The position numbers and the translations under genes are program-made. The notes under the pieces are model-generated. The model was not told where the DNA came from, made no database searches, and saw only the letters and a list, made by a program, of their open reading frames with translations. DNA of 64,000 nucleotides from Luteimonas aquatica (GTDB lineage Bacteria > Pseudomonadota > Gammaproteobacteria > Xanthomonadales > Xanthomonadaceae): contig NZ_JALBFU010000001.1 in the NCBI RefSeq assembly GCF_022662575.1, forward strand, positions 181,188 through 245,187. Reading direction: 5' to 3'. Each line of letters opens with the position of its first letter. Positions within the stretch are counted from its first letter, which is position 1. Below, piece by piece: positions 45,531 through 54,082 of this stretch.

Positions 45531-46873
45531 GTCGAATTCGCCAGGATCCAGAGTGCAATGCCTTCGAGGAAGGTGCCGACGGTGAGGGCGGTCAGCAGCA
45601 GCTTCCACTGCTGCACCGGCACGCTGCCCATCGTCTCGCCGGTGCGCCCGTTCACGGCGATGTAGTGCAGCAGGCCGCCGTTGCGGCCCGGCTGGTGGTA
45701 CGAGTAGAGCCAGACCGGCAGGTACATCGACACCCAGCGCGTGCCGTGCACGTCCAGGCGTTCCTGCTCCCAGCGCACGCCGCGGTCGTAGCGGTCCACC
45801 GAGTCCTCGACCTGGGCGCGGGCGATCGACAGCAGCTGGTCCTCCAGGCGCGGGCGCAGCCGCTCCACGTCCTGGTCGCGCTTCTCGGAGGTGAAGCCGG
45901 ACAGGTAGGAGGCATTCCATTTCACCGCGTTCTTGGTGTCGAACGGCAGGATGGTGTTGATGATGTTGTTGGTGTTGACGCGCGTGTCGAGGTTGCCGCG
46001 CTCGGTGGAGGATTCCAGCGGCAGGTCGTCCACGGTGAAGTCGACGTGCCGCTCCACCTGGTACACGTCGGCGTCGTAGTAGGTCTTCTTGTTGTCGCCG
46101 CTGCCGCGCGTGTAGCGGCGCGTCTCGATCTCGGCGTGGCCGGCGACGTCGGCGCTGGCCCTGCCGTCGACGATCATGTAGGGCAGGTAGACGCCGACGA
46201 CGTTCTCGGGCGTGAACTGTTCCTTGAAGGCCTTCAGCGCGAACAGCTGCCGCTTGGCCACGAACTGGCGGATGCGCGCGACCGCGTCGTCCTTCTTGAT
46301 GTGGAAGGGCAGCAGCGCGTCGGGCACCGCGCCGTTGGCCACCTGCTCGTTGACGCCGAAGACGTGGCGGCACCAGTGGCAGCGCGCGGTCATCGCGTTC
46401 TCGGTGTTGACCGTCACCTCGGCGCCGCAGCCGGTGCACTTGAAGGTCATCAGGCTGGCGGCGTCGGCGGCGATGTCGCGCGCGCCCGAGGCGATGACCG
46501 TGCCCTGGAGCTGGTCGAGGCCCTCGCCGAGGCCGAACTCCTCTTCCACCCGCGCGCTGTGCCATTCGTTGCGGCAGTACAGGCAGATCAGCAGGTCGCC
46601 GCCCGGCTTCTGCCGGATGTCGGTCGACCCGCATTTCGGGCAGCGGTTGAGGCCGTCCTTGAGTTCGTCGGAGGCCGTGTCGATGGCGACCGGGTCGGGC
46701 GCCTCCAGCTCATCGCGGATGGGCTGGGGCAGGGTGGCCGGGTCGAGCGGCGAAGCGCCGGGCAGCGGCGGGACGTCCTGCGGCGAGCCCGGCCCGGCAA
46801 GGGCCGGACCCGCGGAAGCCGGATCGGCAGGCGCCCGCGGCGGCAACGGCGGCGGGGTGTTGGCGTTGGACAT
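45527..46873 (-). CDS. Zinc-ribbon membrane-associated protein, YdjG-like
   Basis: A 448-residue protein. A Pro-rich start (about 1-60) is followed by two zinc-ribbon parts: RCPKCGSTDIRQKPGGDLLICLYC-type knuckles (about 78-100) and FKCTGCGAEV...ARCHWCRHVFG (about 140-165). The middle has long beta-rich segments (VYLPYMIVDGRASADVAGHA) and the end carries one hydrophobic helix (LLLTALTVGTFLEGIALWIL). TFIIB-type zinc-ribbon proteins next to SPFH proteins form the YdjFGHI-type envelope-stress system of Bacillus. This pair seems to be the same module without PspA. Its gene follows the SPFH gene by 21 bases and is coupled to the small membrane protein. Confidence 0.8.
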   Translation of the reverse strand: MSNANTPPPLPPRAPADPASAGPALAGPGSPQDVPPLPGASPLDPATLPQPIRDELEAPDPVAIDTASDELKDGLNRCPKCGSTDIRQKPGGDLLICLYCRNEWHSARVEEEFGLGEGLDQLQGTVIASGARDIAADAASLMTFKCTGCGAEVTVNTENAMTARCHWCRHVFGVNEQVANGAVPDALLPFHIKKDDAVARIRQFVAKRQLFALKAFKEQFTPENVVGVYLPYMIVDGRASADVAGHAEIETRRYTRGSGDNKKTYYDADVYQVERHVDFTVDDLPLESSTERGNLDTRVNTNNIINTILPFDTKNAVKWNASYLSGFTSEKRDQDVERLRPRLEDQLLSIARAQVEDSVDRYDRGVRWEQERLDVHGTRWVSMYLPVWLYSYHQPGRNGGLLHYIAVNGRTGETMGSVPVQQWKLLLTALTVGTFLEGIALWILANST

Positions 46874-46894
46874 CGTCGTCGTGCGGCCCGCGGC

Positions 46895-48046
46895 TTACAG
46901 GCCCAGCGCCTTCGCCTTGAGCGCGTCGTAGTCCGCCTGGGTGATCAGGCCCTGGTCGAGCATCTCCTTGGCCTTCTTGAGTCTGGCGACCGGGTCGTCG
47001 GCGGCGGGCGCCGCCGGCGTGGCCGGCTGCTGCAGGCTGCCGAGGCCGCCGACCATGCCCGAGGCCATGCCTACGCCGACCAGGCCCGCGGCGCCGCCGT
47101 TCTCGCCGGCCGACTGGATGCCCGCCGCGACGCTGGCCTGCAGGTTGGAGTTGCCGCGCGTGCCGGCGAGCGCGTCGGCGCGCTGCACGGTCTTGAGCAG
47201 CTCGCGGGTGTTCGCGTCGTATTCGATCGAGACGATGGCGGTCTTGACGATGGCCAGGCCGCGGTCGGACTTCCACTGGTAGGCATTCTCCACCGCATCC
47301 GACAGGCTCTTGGCGAAGCCGATCGAGTCCTGCTGCAGCTTGGTGATGCGGTTGCCCTTGCTCGGGTCGTTCGAGTACAGGCTGAAGGCGGGGGCGAGCG
47401 AGCCGACCACTTCGTTGAACAGCTGGCTGGCGGCGGCGTTGTCGATGTCGGTGAAGTCGAAGACCTGGCCGGGCTGCAGATACGAGGCCGGCACGAAGTT
47501 CTTCACGAACAGGATCGGGTCGACGATCTTCAGCGTGTACGAGCCGCGCGTCACCGCGCCGACCTGCGTGTTGAGGAAGCCGTCGTCCCAGTAGATTTCC
47601 GATTGCGTGCCGAAGCGGTTGTCCGGCAGCTCCTTCAGCGAGACGAAGAAGGCGGCCTGCTGCGAGCCGGGCTGGCCGCCGAACTTGAAGCGCTCCCAGC
47701 TTTGGGTGATGAGCGAGCTGACCAGGCCGTCGCCGGCGAAGACCGACTTCGAGTTGAGGTCGTCCGATCGCCACTCGTAGCCGCCCGGCTCGGCGGCGAA
47801 GCCGGTGACCTTGCCGTCCTGGAACAGCAGCAGCCCATAGCCTTCCGGCACGACGATCTTCGAGCCGTTGGTGATGATGTTCGAGGAGCCCTTGGTGTTC
47901 GAGCCGCGCCCGGCGTTGGTGCCGCGCGGCACGGCGGCGAACAGCGCCGCGGTCGCCGGCAAGCCGTCCGGTACCGTGTAGAAGTCCTTCCACTGGTCGG
48001 CCAGCACGCCACCGACCGCACCCACCACCGCCTGCACAAGACCCAT
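46895..48046 (-). CDS. SPFH-domain protein with C-terminal SHOCT domain (YdjI-like)
   Basis: A 383-residue protein of the 'virion core'/YdjI branch of SPFH (band-7) proteins: residues about 55-320 include VVPEGYGLLLFQDGKVTGFAAEPGGYEW and LKIVDPILFVKNFVPASYLQ. A Gly/Ala/Gln-rich stretch (about 310-345) links to a SHOCT domain (DPVARLKKAKEMLDQGLITQADYDALKAKALGL, split here as DPVARLKKAKEMLDQGLITQ and the end), which mediates oligomerisation. In Bacillus YdjI recruits PspA to the membrane under stress. First gene of the operon; the start MGLVQAVVGAVGG at 48046 is typical for this branch. Confidence 0.88.
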   Translation of the reverse strand: MGLVQAVVGAVGGVLADQWKDFYTVPDGLPATAALFAAVPRGTNAGRGSNTKGSSNIITNGSKIVVPEGYGLLLFQDGKVTGFAAEPGGYEWRSDDLNSKSVFAGDGLVSSLITQSWERFKFGGQPGSQQAAFFVSLKELPDNRFGTQSEIYWDDGFLNTQVGAVTRGSYTLKIVDPILFVKNFVPASYLQPGQVFDFTDIDNAAASQLFNEVVGSLAPAFSLYSNDPSKGNRITKLQQDSIGFAKSLSDAVENAYQWKSDRGLAIVKTAIVSIEYDANTRELLKTVQRADALAGTRGNSNLQASVAAGIQSAGENGGAAGLVGVGMASGMVGGLGSLQQPATPAAPAADDPVARLKKAKEMLDQGLITQADYDALKAKALGL

Positions 48047-48370
48047 GACATCACTCCGCGATTCGTGGCCGGATACCGTTCCCGCCATGCGGGACGCACT
48101 ATACAGTCCCCGGCGGCGTCGAAGGGGGCGGGAAGCGGCGGGCATGCGGCCGGCAGAGAACGGGCTGGGGCCCGTTTCCGAGGCGACATGCCGCAGAAGC
48201 CTTGCACGGGCCGGCACGGGAACGCGGAGGGCCTGGCTTCGGCATGCCGAGACAGCCGTTTCTGGCCATGGCCGCGCCGTCGTCTGTCATCCGCTTTTTA
48301 TCGGTTTTTAACACCGCCGTCCTGGAAGGCTGGCAGGGTGCGGGTCCAACCCGAAGCCATGGAGTGTTCG
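48047..48370. other. 324-bp divergent gap with putative -10 boxes
   Basis: This gap separates the SPFH gene (minus) from the small exported protein (plus). A TATAGT box on the minus strand near 48100 is a possible -10 for the SPFH operon; no good -35 partner is seen. An AT-rich patch at about 48290-48310 (CTTTTTATCGGTTTTTAAC) is the only likely promoter of the plus-strand gene. I see no gene in the gap. Confidence 0.35.
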
Positions 48371-48646
48371 ATGAACAAGTGGTGCCTTTCCGCCTCGCTG
48401 GTCCTGCTGACCGCCGCCTACAGCGCCGCCGCGCTCGCCGACGTGCATACCTTCCAGGTCATCGGCGAAAGCTACGGCCACACCAGCGAAGAAGCCATCG
48501 ACAACGCGCTGCGCGTGGCCGACGAGAAGTGCTACCTGAGCTGGGGACGCTCCTCGCAGGACTACACCGTCCTGGCCCAGTGGACCGATCCGGAAAGCGG
48601 CTACCCGGCCGCCCGCGTGTCCCTCGGGTGCACGACCGAGGATTGA
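48371..48646 (+). CDS. Small exported protein, paralogue of 56544
   Basis: A 91-residue protein with a signal peptide (MNKWCLSASLVLLTAAYSAA, cut after ALA) and GGAG six bases before the ATG. The mature part VHTFQVIGESYGHTSEEAID and NALRVADEKCYLSWG...W...AARVSLGC keeps two cysteines. It shares the pattern V-x-G-x-S-Y...A-x-x-N-A-x-x-x-A-x-x-x-C...W-x-A...C with the protein at 56544, so they are paralogues. A conserved Cys pair suggests a disulphide. Function unknown. The gene is a single transcription unit. Confidence 0.7.
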   Translation: MNKWCLSASLVLLTAAYSAAALADVHTFQVIGESYGHTSEEAIDNALRVADEKCYLSWGRSSQDYTVLAQWTDPESGYPAARVSLGCTTED

Positions 48647-48926
48647 TCCAGGGCGCCATCGCCCGCTCTCTCCGCTCTCTAGGGATGAGGCGAAGAGCGG
48701 GCCGGTTTTGTTCTCACGGGGAAAGGAGGGGGCGGGCTTGCCGCCTGTCGCCTGTCGCGCGGCGCAGGAGAAAGCCGTGCGCCGCTCCGGCCCCGGCGAA
48801 GCGCGGTAGCGTTTCGCGGTAACTGAGTTTTGTTTTCCGAGCAGGTCGGAACGGGCCACCCCCGTTCCGGCTTGCTATCCTGCGCCCGGCGATCAGGATC
48901 GGTCGCGGACCGTCGGGGGAAAACAC

Positions 48927-49619
48927 ATGCGGCGATGGAGTCGGCGGACAGCCGGTGCGGTGCTGGCGTGCATGCTCGCCGGCCTGATGTGCCTGGCCCA
49001 GGCGCGAACGCAGCAGGGGAAGGCGCCCGATCGCGGTCCGCTGGCCGACGGTCCGGTGGCGGGCGTCGGTCTCGGCGAATGGACGGCGCGCTGGTGGCGC
49101 TGGGCCTCGGCGCAATCGGTGGCGCCCTATCTCGATCGCGATGGCCGCCTGTGCGAGATCGGCCAGCAGGGGCCGGTCTGGTTCCTCGCCGGCACCGACG
49201 GCACGTTCAAGCCGCACCGCACCTGCGTGATGCCCGAGGGCAAGCACCTGCTGGTGCCGGTCATCAACATGGTCTACTGGGGGCCGCGCGGCCGCGACGT
49301 GCCGTGCCGCGAACTGCAGGCCGGCGCGGCCCTGAACAACGACCGCCTGGCCGGCGCGATCGTCGTGCTCGACGGCAGGACGCTGGGCCGCCTCCGCCTT
49401 CGCAGCGACGGCTGCTTCCGCATGGATCCGGACAATCCGCGTTCCCGCCTGGGCGCGGCCGACGGCTATTGGCTCATGCTCAAGCCGCTGCCGCACGGCC
49501 GCCACACCCTGGTGGTCAGCGCCAGCTATGGCGAGAGCGGCGACAAGTACGGCGGGATGCGGCAGGACTTCGAGTACGTGCTGGACGTGGGCGGGAAGGT
49601 ACTGCTTAGCAAGTTCTGA
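48927..49619 (+). CDS. Exported protein of the 'WTARWWRWA' family
   Basis: A 230-residue protein with a signal peptide (RRTAGAVLACMLAGLMCLAQ, residues about 6-25). It has the signature pieces of a family known only from genomes: GLGEWTARWWRWASAQ, GRLCEIGQQGPVWFLAGT, RTCVMPEGKHLLVPVIN and NDRLAGAIVVLDG. It is monodomain and probably beta-rich. Cysteines in CEIGQQG and RTC may pair. No enzymatic motif is visible. The gene is preceded by a 280-bp gap without other genes (48647-48926). Confidence 0.65.
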   Translation: MRRWSRRTAGAVLACMLAGLMCLAQARTQQGKAPDRGPLADGPVAGVGLGEWTARWWRWASAQSVAPYLDRDGRLCEIGQQGPVWFLAGTDGTFKPHRTCVMPEGKHLLVPVINMVYWGPRGRDVPCRELQAGAALNNDRLAGAIVVLDGRTLGRLRLRSDGCFRMDPDNPRSRLGAADGYWLMLKPLPHGRHTLVVSASYGESGDKYGGMRQDFEYVLDVGGKVLLSKF

Positions 49620-49657
49620 GATTGGGTTTTGGTTCTTCTCGTATCGGGGGGGTGCGA

Positions 49658-50242
49658 ATGATCGACAAGCTCTTGGAGTTGGGGAATGGGAGACTGCTGA
49701 TTCCCATCGTTGCTATCGCTGCCGGAATCGTACTGGTTCGAGGTGTCTTCAGCCTGAGCAGATCGCGTAGTGCGGATCGTCGGGATTTTCTCGATCTGTT
49801 CCAAAAATGCGGTGCAGAGAACGATCTTTGGCTTACGGTGGCGGTGCGCCATCTCGCCGGCGCCTATCTTCCCTCGAGCCTGATCAGGCAGTTAATGGCG
49901 GGTACCCAGCCTGGAAGGGCGCTCGTGGAAATTTCGGGCGCTTGGGGGCTGTTGGACATGCATGATGAGACCGGCGAGTTGTACTGGAGGCTGAAGGTCT
50001 TTCGCATGGCGAGGATCAGGAAGCTCGCGATTTGGTTGCTGCATGCGTTGTATTTCATCCTGGCATTCGCCGCGCTGGGTCTGGCCTATCTGGCGTTGCG
50101 CGGAAGAATTGAGGAGAATTCGCTTTGGGTCGCCTGGATGTATTCGATCATAGGTGCTTGCGGCGCATTTTTCGCTTTGTTTTACGGTAGTGCCCTGAGC
50201 GACGCCGACAAGGCCGCACGACGCTGGCTGGGGATGCAATGA
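49658..50242 (+). CDS. Membrane protein of unknown function
   Basis: A 194-residue protein with three hydrophobic helices: about 12-30 (LLIPIVAIAAGIVLVRGVFS), about 125-145 (LLHALYFILAFAALGLAYLA) and about 155-178 (VAWMYSIIGACGAFFALFYG). The region between is soluble (about 35-115). No family is recognised. Its GC is visibly lower than its neighbours (about 55%), which hints at recent arrival. The stop overlaps the next ATG (ATGA), coupling it to the following membrane-protein gene. Confidence 0.65.
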   Translation: MIDKLLELGNGRLLIPIVAIAAGIVLVRGVFSLSRSRSADRRDFLDLFQKCGAENDLWLTVAVRHLAGAYLPSSLIRQLMAGTQPGRALVEISGAWGLLDMHDETGELYWRLKVFRMARIRKLAIWLLHALYFILAFAALGLAYLALRGRIEENSLWVAWMYSIIGACGAFFALFYGSALSDADKAARRWLGMQ

Positions 50243-50646
50243 AAGAGCGCACGATGGTGGTGTTGTTCCGAGGCCTGATCCTTCTGGCGCCGGTGCTGAG
50301 CGTGCTCGGCTCGCTCGTTCCGTTTCCGCAGGCAATGAACCTGAATCTTCAGCTGCAGGGGATCGTTCCGGTGCTCGTGCTGCTGGCGACGCTGTTCGGC
50401 CTGCTTGGCGGGGTGTCGTGGATCGTTGCCACGGTGGGCCTGTTGGCGTTCCGGCGCTGGGCGCGCGTGCTGGCGATCTGGTGCGCGGTGGCGTGGGCGC
50501 TTTCCACCGCGCTGACGTTGGGTGCCATCCCGATGCTGCGCGCCATGGCACCGGCCGCGATCGCGCTGTACGTGGCCGGGGCGCTGTGCTGGATCGGTGC
50601 GCTGGTGCTGGCGCGCACGCAACCTTTGTCGGCGCGGTTCACGTAG
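50239..50646 (+). CDS. Small four-helix membrane protein
   Basis: A 135-residue hydrophobic protein with about four helices (VVLFRGLILLAPVLSVLGSL, IVPVLVLLATLFGLLGGVSW, VLAIWCAVAWALSTALTLGA and IALYVAGALCWIGALVLA). No catalytic or binding motif is visible. The start ATG overlaps the stop of the previous gene by four bases, and a second ATG lies five codons in. Function unknown. Confidence 0.6.
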   Translation: MKERTMVVLFRGLILLAPVLSVLGSLVPFPQAMNLNLQLQGIVPVLVLLATLFGLLGGVSWIVATVGLLAFRRWARVLAIWCAVAWALSTALTLGAIPMLRAMAPAAIALYVAGALCWIGALVLARTQPLSARFT

Positions 50647-50738
50647 GCGGACTCCGTTCGGGCCGTGAGCCGGTCGCGTCTCGACTCGCGCGGCCGCAAG
50701 CCGTCTAAAATGGCGCCTGCATTCCGCCGGTCACGCCC

Positions 50739-51296
50739 ATGGCACTGAAAGCCACCGTTCTCAAAGCCGAGCTGCAGGTCAGCGACATGGACCGGCATTA
50801 CTACGCCACCCATGCGCTGACGCTGGCGCAGCACCCCTCCGAGACCGACGAGCGGCTGATGGTGCGGCTGCTGGCGTTCGCGCTGCATGCCGACGAGCGC
50901 CTGGAGTTCGGGCGCGGCCTGAGCAACGAGGAGGAGCCCGATCTGTGGCGGCGTGACCTGGTCGGCGACGTCGAGCAATGGATCGACCTGGGGCAACCCG
51001 ACGAGAGCCGGATCCGCAAAGCCTGCGGGCGGGCGCGACAGGTGGTGGTGGTGAACTACGGCGGCCGCGCCGGCGATCTGTGGTGGAGCAAGAACGCCAA
51101 CTCGCTCGCGCGCCTGAAGAATCTGACGGTCATCGACATCCCGGTCGAGGCGGTGGAGGCGCTGGCCACGCTGATCGAGCGCGGCATGCGCTTGAATGTC
51201 CTGATTCAGGACGGCGAAGTGCAGTGGATGAGCGATACCGCCACCGTGGCGTTGCGGCCGGTGGTGCGCCTGGAAGCGGCGAACGCGGTTGCCTGA
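50739..51296 (+). CDS. yaeQ: YaeQ family protein
   Basis: A 185-residue protein that matches E. coli YaeQ along its whole length: MALKATVLKAELQVSDMDRH, ALTLAQHPSETDERLMVRLL, DLWRRDLVGDVEQWIDLGQP, QVVVVNYGGRAGDLWWSKN and VLIQDGEVQWMSDT. The fold is a variant of the PD-(D/E)XK nuclease family; a nuclease activity has not been demonstrated for YaeQ, and E. coli YaeQ is linked to suppression of rfaH defects. The ATG at 50739 is the usual start. It is a single gene by context. Confidence 0.93.
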   Translation: MALKATVLKAELQVSDMDRHYYATHALTLAQHPSETDERLMVRLLAFALHADERLEFGRGLSNEEEPDLWRRDLVGDVEQWIDLGQPDESRIRKACGRARQVVVVNYGGRAGDLWWSKNANSLARLKNLTVIDIPVEAVEALATLIERGMRLNVLIQDGEVQWMSDTATVALRPVVRLEAANAVA

Positions 51297-51388
51297 AGGC
51301 GCGCTTGAGGCGGTCTTCGAGTTCCCGCTTCATCCGATGTCCAGCACGGCGGGACTAGCATCGGGTCATCCCTCAGCGAGGGCATGCC

Positions 51389-51844
51389 ATGAAGCCAGCC
51401 ACCGTTCGAGCCAGGGTACGGGCCTTCTTCAAGCGCTACGCGGCGACCTATGCCCGTGCGCTCGCCGACAAGCCGGGGGTGGACAAGGCGGTCTCGGCGG
51501 CATTCGCCGATTATTTCGTGGCGTCGAGTCCCGCGGGCGTGCAGGGCGGCAGGAACGGGCTGGTGTTCCGCTTCATGGCCAGGCGCGGCTACGCGCGCTA
51601 TCGCAGGATCGGCGTGCAGTCGATGGACGTGGCGCGGCTGGAGGTGACGCCATTGCGTGACGGACGGCACGCGATGGCGCAGGTGACGTGGGATTCGCGG
51701 ACTCGGCGCAGCAGCGACGGCCGCCTGGTGCGCATCGTGTTCGAGCACACCTATTTCCTGACGCTGGCGGGCGGCAAGCCGCGCATCTTCGCCTACGTCT
51801 CGACGGACGAGGAGGCCATCCTCGAGCGCCATGGCCTGATCTGA
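51389..51844 (+). CDS. NTF2-like (SnoaL-type) hypothetical protein
   Basis: A 151-residue soluble protein with the N-terminal helix-rich part VRARVRAFFKRYAATYARAL and then long beta strands (MDVARLEVTPLRDGRHAMAQ, VRIVFEHTYFLTLAGGKPRI). The helix-then-sheet order and length suit the NTF2-like/SnoaL cone fold. It has no active-site signature, and no partner gene. A few polar residues could bind a ligand. I cannot give a substrate. Confidence 0.6.
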   Translation: MKPATVRARVRAFFKRYAATYARALADKPGVDKAVSAAFADYFVASSPAGVQGGRNGLVFRFMARRGYARYRRIGVQSMDVARLEVTPLRDGRHAMAQVTWDSRTRRSSDGRLVRIVFEHTYFLTLAGGKPRIFAYVSTDEEAILERHGLI

Positions 51845-51897
51845 AGATCGCCGCGCGGCCCGTACCGCGGGCCGTCGGTATTTGCTACCGTGCCGCC

Positions 51898-52449
51898 ATG
51901 TCCAAGGCTCCCGCGAAAATCAGGTTCTCGACGAAACTGCTGCGGCCATCGAGCCCGAAGACGGCCTCCTGGAGCTTCCTGGTGCTGCCCGAAAGCGCCA
52001 GCGCCAAGCTGCCGACGCGCAACATGGCGACAGTGGACGGCAGCCTCAACGGCCATCCCTTCCAGGCCACGCTCGCGCCGGACGGCCAGGGCAGCCACTG
52101 GCTCAAGATCGAAAAGGCGCTGCGCGAGGCGGCCGGGGTCGAAGTCGGGGAAACGGTCAGGCTGGAGATCGCGCCCGCGGATCAGGAGGCGGAAATTCCG
52201 CTGCCCGACGACCTGAAGAAGGCCCTGGCCGCCGAGCCCGCGGCGCAGGCGCTCTGGCGCGAGATCACCACGGTCGCGCGCAGGGACTGGATCCAGTGGG
52301 TCACATCCGCGAAGAAGGCGGAAACGCGCGAGCGCCGCGTCGCCGGCGCCTGCGACATGCTGGCGTCGGGCAAGCGCCGCGTGTGCTGCTTCGATCGCTC
52401 GGGAAAGTACAGCAACGCGATGTGCGCCCCCGAGCCCATGGAAGAGTAG
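51898..52449 (+). CDS. YdeI/OmpD-associated family protein with DUF1905
   Basis: A 183-residue soluble protein. The first half is a DUF1905 beta domain (SWSFLVLPESASAKLPTRNM, VDGSLNGHPFQATLAPDGQG, HWLKIEKALREAAGVEVG, ETVRLEIAPAD); the second half is the YdeI-type helical end (LKKALAAEPAAQALWREITT, RDWIQWVTSAKKAETRERRV). Members of the family are linked to resistance to some peptides, but mostly by genetic context. The start at 51898 (MSKAPAKIRFS) fits. The C-terminal Cys pair (RRVCCFDRSG) is unusual. Confidence 0.82.
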   Translation: MSKAPAKIRFSTKLLRPSSPKTASWSFLVLPESASAKLPTRNMATVDGSLNGHPFQATLAPDGQGSHWLKIEKALREAAGVEVGETVRLEIAPADQEAEIPLPDDLKKALAAEPAAQALWREITTVARRDWIQWVTSAKKAETRERRVAGACDMLASGKRRVCCFDRSGKYSNAMCAPEPMEE

Positions 52450-52511
52450 GGAAGCGATCCGCGCATGCCGCGATGGCTGCGCGGGCCCGTATCGATACAT
52501 CCGGAGGAACG

Positions 52512-52994
52512 ATGAAAAAGCTGCTTGGAATGCTCTTGGTCGCCGCATCGGTTTGCGGCGCGCCCGCGATGGCTGCGGCGGGCGATGCCTCGCCGCTAGC
52601 CGGCACCTGGGCCGTCGACCTCGCGCGCCTGCCGATGCCGCCGCAGGCGCGGCCGAAGAGCGTCAAGATCCGCTTCGCCGATGCGGGCAAGGGGCAGTGG
52701 TCGACGCAGGTGGACATCGTCTACGCCGACGGCGAGGAAAGCCACGCCACGGGGACGGCGCCGCTGGACGGCCCGGCCACGCCGGTGAAGGGCAGCGCGG
52801 AGGCGGATCTCGCCGCGGTGCGCATGCCCACGCCCGACGTGCTGGTGATGACGCTCGGCAAGGGCGGCCAGCCCGCCTCCACGCGCATCTACGCGGTCGC
52901 GCGCGACGGCAAGACCATGGTGGAGACGGCCACGTATTTCGGCGGCGACGGCCAGCCGGTGATGCGGACGAACTACTTCACGCGGGAGCGGTGA
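52512..52994 (+). CDS. Exported protein of unknown function
   Basis: A 160-residue protein with a clear signal peptide (MKKLLGMLLVAASVCGAPAM, cut after AMAAAG) and a GGAGGAAC ribosome site. The mature part begins SPLAGTWAVDLARLPMPPQA, runs through beta-rich segments (SVKIRFADAGKGQWSTQVDI, DVLVMTLGKGGQPASTRIYA) and ends YFTRER. The 'GTWAVDLARLP' start is typical of a small lipocalin-like exported family found in proteobacteria. No catalytic residues are visible. The role is unknown. Confidence 0.65.
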   Translation: MKKLLGMLLVAASVCGAPAMAAAGDASPLAGTWAVDLARLPMPPQARPKSVKIRFADAGKGQWSTQVDIVYADGEESHATGTAPLDGPATPVKGSAEADLAAVRMPTPDVLVMTLGKGGQPASTRIYAVARDGKTMVETATYFGGDGQPVMRTNYFTRER

Positions 52995-53124
52995 TTCCGA
53001 AAAGGGCATGCCCGCATTCACGCTGTGGGTGCGGAACAAGCCGGCTTCGCCGCATTTCATTTTCGGGCGAGCGGGTGCACAGTAGTCCGGTCGGTGCGCC
53101 GCGACTGGCGCCTTGGGGGCTGAC

Positions 53125-54051
53125 ATGGACAAGCATGGCCTGAAGCAGGTCAGGAATCGGCGGAACGATGCGCTGACGCGCGTGCGCTGGGATCGCCTCG
53201 AGGCGCTGTTGGCCGACTACTACACGGCGCAGGGCTATCGCGTGGAGCATGTCGGCACCGGCGGCACGGGGCGGCGGTTCGATGGCGGCATCGACCTGAA
53301 ACTGCGCAAGGACGAGGAATACATCCTGGTCCAGTGCAAGGGGTGGAACGCCTATCAGGTGCCCCACAACGAGGTGCACCAGTTGATCGGGCTGATGGTC
53401 AACGAAAGCGCCACGGGCGCGATTCTGGTGACGGCGGGCGAGTTCACCCGCGCCGCCGTCGAGGCGGCGGCACGCGGGGGGCATGTGCAGCTGGTGGATG
53501 GCGACGATTTGCGGGGCATGCTGGGGCCGCTGCCGGAAGAACAGGACACGGCCGCGTTCTCGCGAGGGGGCGATGAAGGCGGGCCGGTAGCGGGGCGAAT
53601 GCATACCGTGGCGGCGATGGCCGGCGACCGCTTGTTGTCTGCCGTCGAGGATCGCATCCGATACGGCCCCGGCTCTGGCCCCCGCTCTGGCCCCGGCAAG
53701 CGGGCAGGCGTCGGCCGCGTCGTCGCATTCGGGATCGGGGCCAAGGTGATCATCCTGTCCCTGACGTTTCTGCTGATGGTGTTCGTGATCTACCTTGCCG
53801 CCAGGGTCTTTTTCGGCGTGACGGCATCCCGCGCGCCAGCCGAGATAGCCATCCCCGTGCAACAGACGGGACCGGCCAAGCCGATCGCCCCGGCGACCGC
53901 CGCCCTGCCGCCGGTCGATGCCGAACCGGCCGTCGCGCCGACGTCGCAGGATCCGCTCCGGCGCGAACCGACCTCCGCCGAAATCCGACGGTCCAGGCAC
54001 GACGCCGACGAGGCAATGAAAGTGATCGAGGACAGCACTCCGGAAATGTAG
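53125..54051 (+). CDS. Mrr-type restriction endonuclease domain with membrane anchor
   Basis: A 308-residue protein. Residues about 18-115 form a PD-(D/E)XK nuclease of the Mrr_cat type: RWDRLEALLADYYTAQGYRV, GGTGRRFDGGIDLKL (Asp near 53-57) and YILVQCKGW (the QxK of the active site at 70-72), then VHQLIGLMVNESATGAILVT. After a Pro/Gly linker there is one membrane helix (about 209-232, VIILSLTFLLMVFVIYLAAR) and a Pro-rich periplasmic or cytoplasmic tail. Mrr nucleases cleave modified DNA. A fused TM helix would place the nuclease at the inner membrane, where it could meet incoming phage or plasmid DNA. The start ATG (53125) follows GGGGG; no methylase lies nearby. Confidence 0.78.
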   Translation: MDKHGLKQVRNRRNDALTRVRWDRLEALLADYYTAQGYRVEHVGTGGTGRRFDGGIDLKLRKDEEYILVQCKGWNAYQVPHNEVHQLIGLMVNESATGAILVTAGEFTRAAVEAAARGGHVQLVDGDDLRGMLGPLPEEQDTAAFSRGGDEGGPVAGRMHTVAAMAGDRLLSAVEDRIRYGPGSGPRSGPGKRAGVGRVVAFGIGAKVIILSLTFLLMVFVIYLAARVFFGVTASRAPAEIAIPVQQTGPAKPIAPATAALPPVDAEPAVAPTSQDPLRREPTSAEIRRSRHDADEAMKVIEDSTPEM

Positions 54052-54082
54052 GCGGGAGTCGTCGCCCAACTGCTGGCAGCGG

